From: Labia minor
Taxonomy: Eukaryota; Arthropoda; Insecta; Dermaptera; Spongiphoridae
DNA length: 64,000 bases
Reading direction: 5' to 3'
Assembly (NCBI GenBank): GCA_963082975.1
Contig: OY720346.1
Span: forward strand, 29,940,720-30,004,719
Both the position numbers and the translations under genes were made by a program. This document shows, one piece after another, positions 44,345 to 55,585 of the stretch (positions within the stretch are counted from its first letter, which is position 1; each line of letters opens with the position of its first letter). The notes beneath the pieces are model-generated. The model worked only from the letters and a program-made list of their open reading frames with translations, did not search any database and was not told where the DNA came from.

Positions 44345-45965
44345 TTAGTACCGGGACCCCGAGCCTCGGCTCGGTACTTAAGTTAAAAAAAATGATTCAT
44401 TATTATTGGGTTTGGCTGGTAATATTAATACCTGGGATACCGAGCTGTCGCTCGAAAAAATGTTTAGACATTATTATAGACATTTTCATTCTGTAAATTA
44501 AATAATTTTATTTCATTTAAATAAATATCTATTTTTAAATAATTTTTCTCTACATTATTTATCTAATTCTGACAATATATTAAGATCACACCGGGACCCC
44601 GAGCCTCGGCTAGGTAATTAAGTTAAAAAAAAATAATTCATTATTATATTGGGTTTGGCTGGTAATATTAATACTTGGGACACCGAGCTGATATACAATT
44701 CTTTAATTATTTATTACAATTATTAAATGTTGCATCATTGCATGGAACTTGGGGTCCTCAATAATACATAAATATGTATTATTAGATATGTTTCTAAGTG
44801 CATGAATATTTTTTTTTTATTGGAAGAATGATAAATATATATCGTAATTTATAATTATAAAATATTATTAAAATATATATTTTTAATTTTATTTCGAAAT
44901 TAAATAAAAAATTTTAAAATATTTTAAATATAAAAAAAATATTAAAACAATATCTTTTAAAAAAAGGCGGGAGTCAAATTTCAATATGAGTGTCATTTGT
45001 CCATATATAAATTAAAAGATAAGATTAGTTAATTAAAATATATATATAAACAAAAGCAAAATTAAATAATAAAAATTTATAAAATTTTGAATTAATATTA
45101 AATTATTAGTTAATGACTAATAAGTAATTAATAAAATAAAAAAAATAAAATTTATTACAATATTACAATTATTAAATGTTGCATCATTTTAATTAATAAA
45201 ATAAAATAAAAGAAATTAAATTTAATCAAAGAACAATGAATAAATAAATATAAAATAATAGATAAAAAAAAAAAATAAAATTTTCCGCCGGTTTCGATCC
45301 TGCTAAGTTGACTATTCAAAACAGTGCCTTTACCCATTAGACTGATATATATTTAGTTAATTAACATGACATTTTTACTCTCTTTGCAAGAATTATATGT
45401 TTTTTTGTTTTTGTTTTTGTTTTTTTTGAGAGTGATTAATAAATATATATATATATTTTATTAAAAATAAATATTTTTAATTTTATTTCGAAATTAAATA
45501 ATGAATTTTAAAATATTTTAAATATATAAAAAAATGTTAATACAATTCATTTAAAAAAAAGCGGGAATCAACTAACCGTATTTTATTTTGTTAATAATTA
45601 ATTAATTAAGATTAATAAATATATATATATATATATATTATTAAAAATAAATATTTTTAATTTTATTTCGAAATTTATTTTATTTTAAAATATTTTAAAT
45701 ATAAAAAAAATATTAATTGAAGTAAAATTGATGACGTCACACCCATATATAATTTTCAATTAAGAAATTAATAATGAAGCTGTAAGTTTCAAGAGATGTG
45801 ATCAATAAAACTCAATTTTTCTTTATAAATACTATATCTAGTGTGAATTTGAAAAAAATCGTTAGAGCGGTTTTTGAGAACCAATGGTTATAGATAAATA
45901 TATAGATATATAGATATATAGATACAATTTTAGCTAGCATAATAAGATAAGATAATAAATTACAC
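44345..45965 (-). repeat. Family C cluster C2, inverted and internally repeated
   Basis: Read on the minus strand it opens at 45965 with TTATCTTATCTTATTATGC and a GGTTCTCAAAAACCGCTC block. It passes a TGACGTCA (45732-45739) and ends twice in the GC hairpin plus GGTCCCGG (near 44349 and 44590). An AT-rich core, with TTTCGAAAT and a TTTTTAAAAAAAGGCGGGA-like edge, recurs about three times (around 44870-44970, 45460-45570, 45640-45730). This suggests nested or tandem insertion of C units. A tRNA-like segment lies at 45285-45345. Confidence 0.75.
45285..45345 (-). repeat. tRNA-like segment inside family C cluster
   Basis: The minus strand reads CAGTCTAATGGGTAAAGGCA (A-box-like) and AGCAGGATCGAAACCGGCGG (B-box-like with a 3' acceptor-like end). 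Spacing suits a tRNA, but the B box has drifted and stems are imperfect. It may be a SINE head feeding the family C body. Confidence 0.5.
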
Positions 45966-46855
45966 AAGGTTATTCTTAAAAATAAACTTACCTTTAAATT
46001 GAAGAATTAATTTTTGCGTAATGTTTTCTGAAACAAAAACAAAATTCATAATTAATAACAAATCAAAACGAATAATTAACTGTTTCTGATGATCATTATC
46101 ATGCACCGATATATGTGGCATTTACCTCTCGATAATCTTTTAGGCAAAAATATATTTTACAGAAAATTATATATTTATTTATTTTATAATTTATTTATTT
46201 ATAAGGATTTCTTTGGTAATTTATTTTTATTTTGATATATAATTTTTTATTAATTTTAAAAAGTCGTATGTTTCTCTTTAAATTTCTTGTTCTTCATTTT
46301 CTAATCTTTAATTATTAGACCTTTATTGATCTTTCTTTTTTTATTTTGACACCGATAAGTCATCAAATGATTCGGTTACAGAGGGTGTGGTCCGACTTTT
46401 ATTCTAATAATCATCTACAAACCTCCCCCATTATACCACTACATTGTAACCCCGTCCCCACTCTCCCTTTCACACTGGTTGTTAAATATAAGTTGTTAAC
46501 AACCAATGAATGTATTTGTTGTTTCAGGGTCAAGGTTAATCAACTGTTTTTTTTTGTTGGTGCGTAGAGAGGTGTATATTTGTGAAAATCCAAATGAAGA
46601 ATAGGTGTTTAGTTTGAAATCAAACCAATTGCCAATAAAACAAAATACTATCATTTTTTTTTTTAGATATTTACAATTTTATTTAATTTTAAAATTTAAA
46701 TAAAGGGTAAAAATAATATTTTCAATAAATCCGTGACTTTGAATTTCCCGTCTCTTAAATCAAAAACAACACTGCTCCTGTCAGCAGGCAACTATCAGCT
46801 ACCCCTGTCGAAATTTGATCCAGCTGTTTAATTTTTGTTTGACATTCATTAATAG
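45966..46855. other. AT-rich DNA without recognisable gene
   Basis: A 73-codon plus frame (46346-46567) has no recognised domain. Nothing else supported. Confidence 0.45.
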
Positions 46856-47110
46856 CAGACTACCCCGTGATTTGAGAAGAAAATGGCATAAAGTGAATTT
46901 CGTGTGCCCAATAAGTAAAAAAAACCATCACGAAACCGAGTTTTTTTGTGCCGTTTAGTAACCGTGAATGAAACACACCAGAGACCAAACAGCAGCCAAA
47001 AGTGGATTTTTCAGGGTGAATTGGCACCAAAGATGTCCTCGACAAATCTTATTTTTTGAAAAGGATATAAAAAATGGAGAAGTTCAAAGGAGACTACGTT
47101 GAACAATAAA
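46856..47110 (+). pseudogene. Mariner transposase remnant, internally deleted
   Basis: Plus-strand LVTVNET corresponds to the mariner motif with the first catalytic Asp changed to Asn. A TPETKQQPK block and, in the next frame, KWIFQGELAPKM follow, as in mauritiana-type proteins. The sequence then passes directly to a C-terminal MEKFKGDYVEQ and stop near 47110, so the catalytic middle is deleted. The antisense 61-codon frame (46860-47045) is a shadow. Confidence 0.8.
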
Positions 47111-50100
47111 ATAAATTTTTATCCGAAAACCTGTGTTTCATTCAATAAGTCAAAGACATATTAACCTGTCCTCGTAAATTAAATTTGATCCTAATTCTAA
47201 TTATATATATGTACAATGTATTTAATAAAAATAAAAAAAAATAATTAAAATAGATTAGTTTAGATTTAATTATTTCTTCAATTCAACACTATTTATGTAA
47301 TTTATTAGTGAATTTAAATTTAAATTAATATATTTTTACAATTTTATTTTTATTAATTTTCAACTATAATATTAAAATAATTAATTTAATTTAATTATAA
47401 ATAAATAAGAAGATGAAATACCTATTTTGGTAATTTCTTTTTAAATTCCCTCCCTCTCTCTAGTTGTAACTATTTACAAGTTGTATAGTTAATTTCTGAG
47501 TGAGAGAGAACTTTCTTGTCGCAGGTTGATCACTGAGGTAAAGTTAATTAATATATAGAATGGCGCTGAGAGGGTGGAATTTGAAAAAAAAATGTGGAGG
47601 TGGTGAGGAATGAAAGGAAGGGTTAATGGATTGGCACCGAATCTTAATTAAAGCAAAAAAAAAATATATTTTTTTTTGTTCTTCTAGAAAAAGTTAATTT
47701 TATAAAAAGGCTAGAGACTGCATACTTTTACATTTTTTTTTTATCTTTTTGATCCTCTTCTCTTTTTTGCACAGTGATAAATAAATATATTTAAAACATT
47801 ACCATAATTTCATTTCTTCTTTTTTTTTATATATGGCATTTTTATAAGAAATTAATGAAGTGAATGGTTTTTGTAATAGATAGATGAAGAGAGACCCATG
47901 TTCAAGATAATATATATAATTAAAAAATTATATATCAAAGTCACGAGATTTATATTTTTTTTTTTGTGTTCCAAGATAGAGGTATAGTTAAACAATACTC
48001 ATCTTTTAAAAAATTATAGCTCTTGAGTATTGTAATATTAAAGATGGTGTATATAAATCTTAAGAGAAAAAATGGCGGGTGAATAAATAAATAAGTATAA
48101 AGTGAAGAGAGACAGAAAGAAAATTGATATATTGTAGATTATAATTGTGTATTAACATGAGATTTTAAAAAATGTATTAAATTTATTTATGCTTATAAAT
48201 CACCAAAATAGTGTTAGTGATTTTACTAATTACAAGCAGTGGATTCAGCAGACAAGCCAACATAGATATTAGGTTCTTTATATTTTTAACAAATCTGATC
48301 CTGTATATAAGCCATATATATATATATAATATGTAGAATCCAATTTAAAATTAGGACCTGATTTACCCCGGTAGATCCATCATGGTTAAGAACTATTAGT
48401 AATTTAACTTGCGGAGGAAATCAACAATATTTCATATTTATTTATATTTTCAATCAAACTAAAATGCACACAAAATAACAAAAAAATAATTTTTGAATGT
48501 TGAAAAATCATTGGTATCTTCAAGTGTCAAGATCAAAATAAAATTTTTTTGTTTTTTATTTTTTAATTATTAAAATTAATTTTTAATTATATTAATTAAC
48601 ATTTTATATAATAATATAATGGAATTTTGTAAATTAAACCACATATTGATATTTGTTATTGTAAATTTATTCAAAAAATACAAACATATACACAACATTT
48701 CGATTGCTACTTCTGCAATCGTTATCAAGCGACTGCACTGTTCGAGTGTCACATTTTATATAATAATTAGATAATAAATTAATTTTTTATTAATTATTAT
48801 CATTGGATTATATAAATAATGGATCACAACATTTTAATATTATTATTAATAATTTCTTCAATATCATGGGGAAAAGCAATATAGATATTTTTGAATTTCA
48901 ATAAGATAAAAATTAATTTTAGTAAATCACTCGATATTCTAACCATTTTAATAAACAACCTTTAGAAAGAGAGAGTATAAAAAATCAAAATGATATTTTT
49001 AAATTATGCAATAGAGAGACTATAGAATTTATACATATATTCTGAAATTTATTTATAAAAAAATCTTATATCTAATGATATTAGATAAACTCTATTTAAT
49101 TAGAAATTAATGTTCCAAATTCTTCCCTCCCACTCCCTCTATTCACCCACTCAACTTGTTTACCTTATTTCAAAGAAACCTATGTGAATATTTTATATAT
49201 ATAAATATATCTGGAACGGTTTTACTCACTGCCGATAGAATAAATTACCCCACCCATTAACCCCACCCCACACCAGTACACTTCAACCCCTCACATTCTC
49301 CATATACTGCCAGATGTTGACCGATGCTTCGATTAATAAATAAATATTGGTTGTTAAGAGCACTGACCCCCCCCCCCACCATTACAAACCTCCTCCTACG
49401 CCCATACCCCTTAGTTGGGATTTCACTTCAAAGTAAATTTTGTCACAAAGCCGAAAGCGAGTTTATTTACTACCCACCCACACCCAGACTATTATCAAAG
49501 TCTCATTTTTTATGCTTAAACGTTAGTTTGCGATGATATAAAAATACATATAAAGAAGATATATATATATATAGATAAAGAGAGAGAGGGAGAGAAAAAA
49601 TATATATTTAATAAAAGAGAGGAAAAGATTTATCATAAATTTACAAAATCATATTAAAGGTAAATCCAAAGTTTATTGGATAAAAAAATATAAATTTATA
49701 TATTATAAATATATACATTATAATTTAAAAATAATACATAAATGCCCTTACTAAAATATTATATTTATTATGTCTTTTTTATATTTAAAATTTATTATAA
49801 GAAGTTTAAAAAAAAATATTAAAATCAAAATTTGCGTAAATTTCTTAAAAAGATAATATAAAATTAAGAATTATAATGCTAATTTAAATTAATTTCAAGT
49901 AACTATTTTTATTAATTTTTCAATTTATTTAGTGTTTACATAAATTCCTTTAAAAAATGTTTCTAAAATTATTTTATATATAATCAACTAGTTGAATAGA
50001 TCGAAAGGTCATTTAGATACTAACAAACACGAACCACTTAAAAAACAAAATTTGAATAAATAGATTAAATCAGGGAGTTTTATATTCAAAAATAAAAATT

Positions 50101-50575
50101 TTGAATTTTCCAAGTTAATTTCATTTGTTTGTCGTATAGCTTAATAAAACAAGTGAATTCAAACCACACCACATTCCACTCCCCTCTATTCCATTATATT
50201 CTATTTCTATAACCATCGAGAAAGCAGGACGAATTTCCATTTATTTTTATGTCGCCTTGATCTAAATTGTCCTTATATAATTTTAATATATATAATCTCA
50301 TTCACATTTATATAAAAAAAAAACTAACAAACAAAATCAATCTTAAATTTTGAGTAATTATTTATTATCTTCGTGTGATGCTGTATTTGTGTATTTCCTT
50401 AATAACTATATCAGTATATTAATCATTCGTATATAAATATATATATATTCTAACAATAAATATGATTAAATTAAATTTAATTAAAGAATTAATTAATAAA
50501 AATAAAAATAAATTTAAAAAAAACAGTTTAATATACTTCAATCCTAATAAATAATTAAATAATGAATTTTTAAAT

Positions 50576-50620
<45 letters not shown>

Positions 50621-51417
50621 AAAGAAAAAATGTTTTTTTTCCTATAAAAAGAAAAAAAAGAAGAGACGTTTTATAATTAATGATTTCCAAATCCTTTAAA
50701 TTAAAGCCTATCCGTCAGGACTATTAAAAATTCATGTATTTAAAACTAGTAGATAACTTGATAAACTTATGATTATATATTACAAAAGTTTTATATTTAT
50801 AAAATTCAATAATTTATTCATTTTACAATGGTCAATTAATGCAAAGGTAATATTAAAATCGAAGTTATTATTAATATTCGATTCTTTTATTAAAAATTCA
50901 CTTAAAACCGTTGAAGAACATAGACAAAAATTGTTTTAGTTTCGTTTTTTTTTTAATAAAATAAAGTAAGTTGTTTATGTAGAAGTAACTCAGATATTTA
51001 GAAAATTATATATATAATTATATAGTTTATTTTAAAGACAGAAAGTATTAAACTAAATAAAAATTTTATTTCAATGATTAAATCATCATCAATGGACGAG
51101 AAAAAAATTTCTGGTGATTGTTTAATTACAAAAATAGATATAAAGCAAACAAATAAATCAATTTTGAAATACACCGTACGTTTAAATTTTATTTTATTTT
51201 TAATAAATATTTTACTTAAAAAAAAAATAATATACTATTAATTAAAAGTTTTTTAGAAATAAACCTGCTTATATTTAATTATTGCTTTGAGGTTAGATGG
51301 TAAAATATACAAATAGTTTTATTATCATAAATGTTAAATAATATGAGATGTAAAAATTAGAAAATATATAATGTTTCATTTCTAAAATGTCTACTTAAGA
51401 CCATTTTATGTTAATTT
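47111..51417. other. AT-rich DNA without recognisable gene
   Basis: Over 4 kb with TA runs (including 50579-50619), T-runs and pyrimidine-rich patches at 49120-49320 and 49369-49520. A small stem-loop motif lies at 48690-48735 (see findings). The 70-codon frame at 49324-49536 is pyrimidine-skew coding with no domain. Confidence 0.55.
50579..50619. repeat. (TA)n microsatellite
   Basis: About 40 bp of uninterrupted TA. Confidence 0.95.
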
Positions 51418-52057
51418 TTACCGACTGACGATAGTAAGGGAGGTATTGTTTTCACACCAAATTTCACATGTGGAGATTTTTACATATCTCCACGAATCAT
51501 GCATTTTCTTAACAGAAAAAAATATTTTTAGCATGATGTCTGTCCGTCCGTCTGTCCGTCTGTCCGTCCGTCCGTCCGTATAGATGTGTACAGCCTGAAC
51601 GGCTCAACCGATTTTGATGAAATTTGGTATATTTACTTAATGCATTAGTGGGATGAATTGATCAACTTTTGGTGCAAATCCGGAAACCAGAAGTGGTAGT
51701 ATTAGCGATCGACGATAGGAAGGGAAGGGTTATTTTCAAACCAAATTTCACATGAGGAGATTTTTTACATATTATCACGAATCATTCACTTTGTATTGGT
51801 TTTATCTTCGAGAAAAATCATCTTTATTAGTATTTTTCTTAATTTAAAATTATATGACGTCATCCAGCCATTCAAGACGTCACAGCCTGGTCTTACATAT
51901 ATATTATAAATAAAATAAAATTAAAAATATTTATGTTTTATCCATATCTGTTTTTTATTTCATTAATAGATATATTAAAATTATTTGAAATTGTTTCTGT
52001 AGCTGGAAATTAATTTATTTCAAACCGTCGGTCGGTTCGGACCTGGCCACAGGTCAA
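51418..52057 (-). repeat. Family A, full-length inverted copy A4
   Basis: On the minus strand it has the standard start (TTGACCTGTGGCC, at 52057) and end (TCGTCAGTCGGTAA, at 51418). One TGACGTCA remains (51855-51862); the other is mutated to AAGACGTCAC on the plus strand. The GGAC run is long (51540-51580). Confidence 0.9.
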
Positions 52058-53085
52058 CTTATTCATATATAAAATCAAAGAAACAAAATATCAATTTGAA
52101 TCCAAAAATCTAACATATTTTCATATTACTATAAAAATGTATAAAATTAACATTTATATAAATTCCCTTATAATTTAATATTCTTATGTAGTTAAACATG
52201 AAAGGAATTTATTTTATTTATATATCTTCTTTTTCTATTAGTTTAAATTCCAAAATTATATCTATATTCTGCCATCCCATTCTCTCTCTCTCTCTCCCTG
52301 TATGAGAGCCTAACTGGATATCTTGTTTCCCTATCGTGTTAAATGCATTTCCTAAAGCGTCATTATCAAGTCCCCGCGTTTATGCAGATAAATACACTCT
52401 TCCTAAATTGAACCATTAATCCTTTAACCCCTGGTTTTGAAACACAACTAGTTCCACTAGGGAGAGAGAGAGAGAGAAAGGGCCAATACTGGACTTTGTT
52501 CAAACTTATCAAAGAAATTATTCACACTCACACATATTAACATAGATAGATCTATCTATATAAATAAATCCTATTATAAGCATCAAAATAATTAGATTAG
52601 ATTTGAAATTATGTTTACAGAGAGAAATTGTCTGAACTATTTTTTTTTTATTTATAAATGAACTTGTCTACTTTTTGTTTCATTTTTTTTTACATTAGAA
52701 TGGAATCAAATTAGAAATTTGCATAAAATTTCTCATATAATAAATTCAGATAGGCGGCCATCAGCCCATTGAAATCTAATTAAAATAATTTAACGACAAA
52801 GATTGTAATTAAAAACTCCATGTTATTCAAATTTGAAGATTAATTATATAAATAAGTACAAAGAAAATAAACGAAAAACTTTAAAAAAAAATGATGTTTG
52901 TTTAATTTAACAAACTAATAATTATATTAATTATTAATTTTTATAAATAATTCAGAAATAAAATCTTAGGGTTAATAGCTAACAATAAAAAAAATATATA
53001 TGTATATAAATCATTTATAATACTTTTTTTAAGGATTAAATTTATCCCTTTGGAGCTAGAGTACTTGGAAATTCTTGGTCATAGA
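52058..53085. other. Unclassified DNA, partly balanced composition
   Basis: 52265-52500 has CT/GA runs flanking a more complex core without a frame. The rest is AT-rich. Confidence 0.45.
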
Positions 53086-53538
53086 CAGTGTTTCCCAACA
53101 AGGGGCCCACGTCCCACAGGGGGGCAATTTGAACGAGATTAACCATTTGCTTTGGGCAAAAGAAATCATCTGGATATAACAGAACCTGGAGACTGAGACT
53201 TTAGACTGAAGCTAACCAAATTGGAACCTAACATAAAATCTCTGTGCAGCAAGCATCAAGCACGACAATCTCACTAAATTAAAATATTAAATTATTATAG
53301 AAAATTTTTTATTAAAATTATTTAGAATTTTAGTTTTTCATTATATGTTTTGAAAAATTAGTTACTATGTTTCGTTAACAATATCCCAGTGATTCTTCCT
53401 AAAACCTATCATTTAAGTTTCTTAATTAAACAAGTCAATTTTTTAATAATAAAAATTTTGTATATGTTCCATAGGGGGGCATAAGAATTTAAGAAGGGTT
53501 TAGGTGGGGCATAGCATAAAAAAGGTTGGGAAATACTG
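53086..53538. mobile_element. hAT-type MITE (about 453 bp)
   Basis: The left end is CAGTGTTTCCCAACA and the right end in reverse complement is CAGTATTTCCCAACC. The flanks TCATAGAC and GCCTAGAC are an imperfect 8-bp direct repeat if the boundary is shifted one base. Internal GGGGCCCACG and TAGGGGGGCATAAG blocks are typical of this group. There is no coding frame. Confidence 0.75.
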
Positions 53539-53898
53539 GCCTAGACTATCTCCATCGAATTCTTATTGTCTACCAATTGTAATTTACATTGATCATGCTT
53601 CTTTGGTCAACACACCCGGTACTTCTCAATTGAACTTTTTAAAAACAAACTTCTCTCTGTTCTGACTAGCTAAATCCCCCACCAATAATGACTTTTAATG
53701 ATTGAAGGTAAAAATAATAATAAAATAAAACAAATATAACTATGTATATATATAATATATATAATAGATATCAATAATTGAAAATTTTCTTAAATATATA
53801 ATAAATAAAATATAATAAAAATGATAATATAATATGGATTCCATTAATGAATTGCTTAACACAATATCGTGGGGATTGCAGTTCTTTTAAAGAGTAAT
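53539..53898. other. AT-rich DNA without recognisable gene
   Basis: Nothing supported. Confidence 0.5.
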
Positions 53899-53935
53899 TA
53901 CCGACCGACGATAGTAAGGGAGGTATTGTTTTAGT
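53899..53935 (-). repeat. Family A fragment (3' terminus only)
   Basis: TTACCGACCGACGATAGTAA on the plus strand equals the terminal 35 bp of family A, inverted. Confidence 0.8.
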
Positions 53936-54725
53936 ATAGTTTTACTGGTCAGTACAGCCTCACTAAAGAGTTTCGAAGATTTTCACTAGTCTTATAATAA
54001 AATAACATAATTATATAATATATTAGAAAAAGGCAATATAAATAGATAAAATTCATATTTTTTTTAAATAATAGGTAAAACAATGTAGATTCATATATGA
54101 CAAAAAGTAATTAAGAGAACACTAGTAGTGAAGATGTTGGAAGAAGAATGGGAGATAGAAGAAGGTTTTGTTTGAAATTACATTGAAATATTTATTTTTA
54201 TTATAAAAATGAAATTAAAATCGAACAAGCATAAATATATGTATATATATATTTTCAAATAAAACAAATAAGAAAAATAAGAAAAAGGAAAAAAAAATGA
54301 CAAGAATATCTGTAAATGAAATATCGATACTCTTATTGCAATTAGTGAAACTATTTCATGTGATATATTACATAAGGGACGTATTAAAATCATAAAATAA
54401 ATCATAAAATAATACTAAATTGCATAAATTCATATTAGAAGGGATTAAAGAGAGAATTAAATTATAGAATCTATTAAAAATAATTTACTATTAATAAATT
54501 CTCAATAATTCATATGATTTAGAGATCAATTTTGTTTAATATTTAATAAAATGTATAAGAAGGCGTATAATCAGTGACTATGTATGTTTGATGGAGGGGG
54601 GCAGGGCATAATATTATTATCAATTCCATTATTTATCATCATCATCATCATCATAATAAAATGTACCACCCCACACCTTTCATACAAAAAGAGATAGAAG
54701 AATAGAAAAAATAGATATATATATA

Positions 54726-54763
<38 letters not shown>

Positions 54764-55585
54764 CATCAGGAACAAGTTTTCCAATTACACTAAATCGGGA
54801 TAAAGAGAGAAATTATGTCATTTAATTATCAGTTAATGTTTTAATAATTTGAAATTATATAATAAATGCATCCGTCCGTTGATGAGTAAATTAAGCAATC
54901 AATATGCAATATGATTCAATTATATTTCCCTACCTCCTATCCCTTCCATACTCCCCACACAGACATGTCTAAAAAATCTAAAAAGAAATTCATCTCCCTC
55001 AGGTATATTATTATATTATTATAATAATTTATAAAATAATTAAAGCCAAAATGTATATTATTTTAGAAAATATAATAATAATGACCTAATATTTAATCAA
55101 ATATTTTATCCATTCTCTAACAGTAACCCCCTCCCTTTAAATGAACCCACATCTAACGAATTAAAATTGTTTTTAACTTTATTAAAAGTGAATTATTATT
55201 AAAATTGTATACAACTATATCAAAGAGAAATAGTAAAAATATGTTATATATATACATATATACATATATAGTATATAAAGGGAAATACTTGAAAATATGG
55301 GATACTTGAGGCAGTTTAACTTTTTTGAGGGTATCACTGTTATTTCTTGTTATGAAGTGAAAAAAATACTGAGTTGTCTTGGAGTAGGTTTAAACTCATG
55401 TTGTAAGTTTGTTGTTTTATTCATTCAAAGTAAATAATTAGATAATTAGTTTTCAATTTTTTTTATGCGATTTTTATTTTAAAATAATTGTGTTTGAAAA
55501 GTTTGTAGTTGAATCATAGTTTTGGTTTCATGTTGTTTGATTAGGTGTATGCATGGTCAACACTAAAATACAAAATTAAAGGAGA
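53936..55585. other. AT-rich DNA without recognisable gene
   Basis: TA runs at 54715-54763, an ATC run near 54637-54652 and short chance frames. Confidence 0.5.

Noticed and set aside
53086..53538. Perfect 8-bp target duplication for the 53-kb MITE
   Set aside because: The flanks TCATAGAC and GCCTAGAC differ at two positions, so only an imperfect duplication is claimed.
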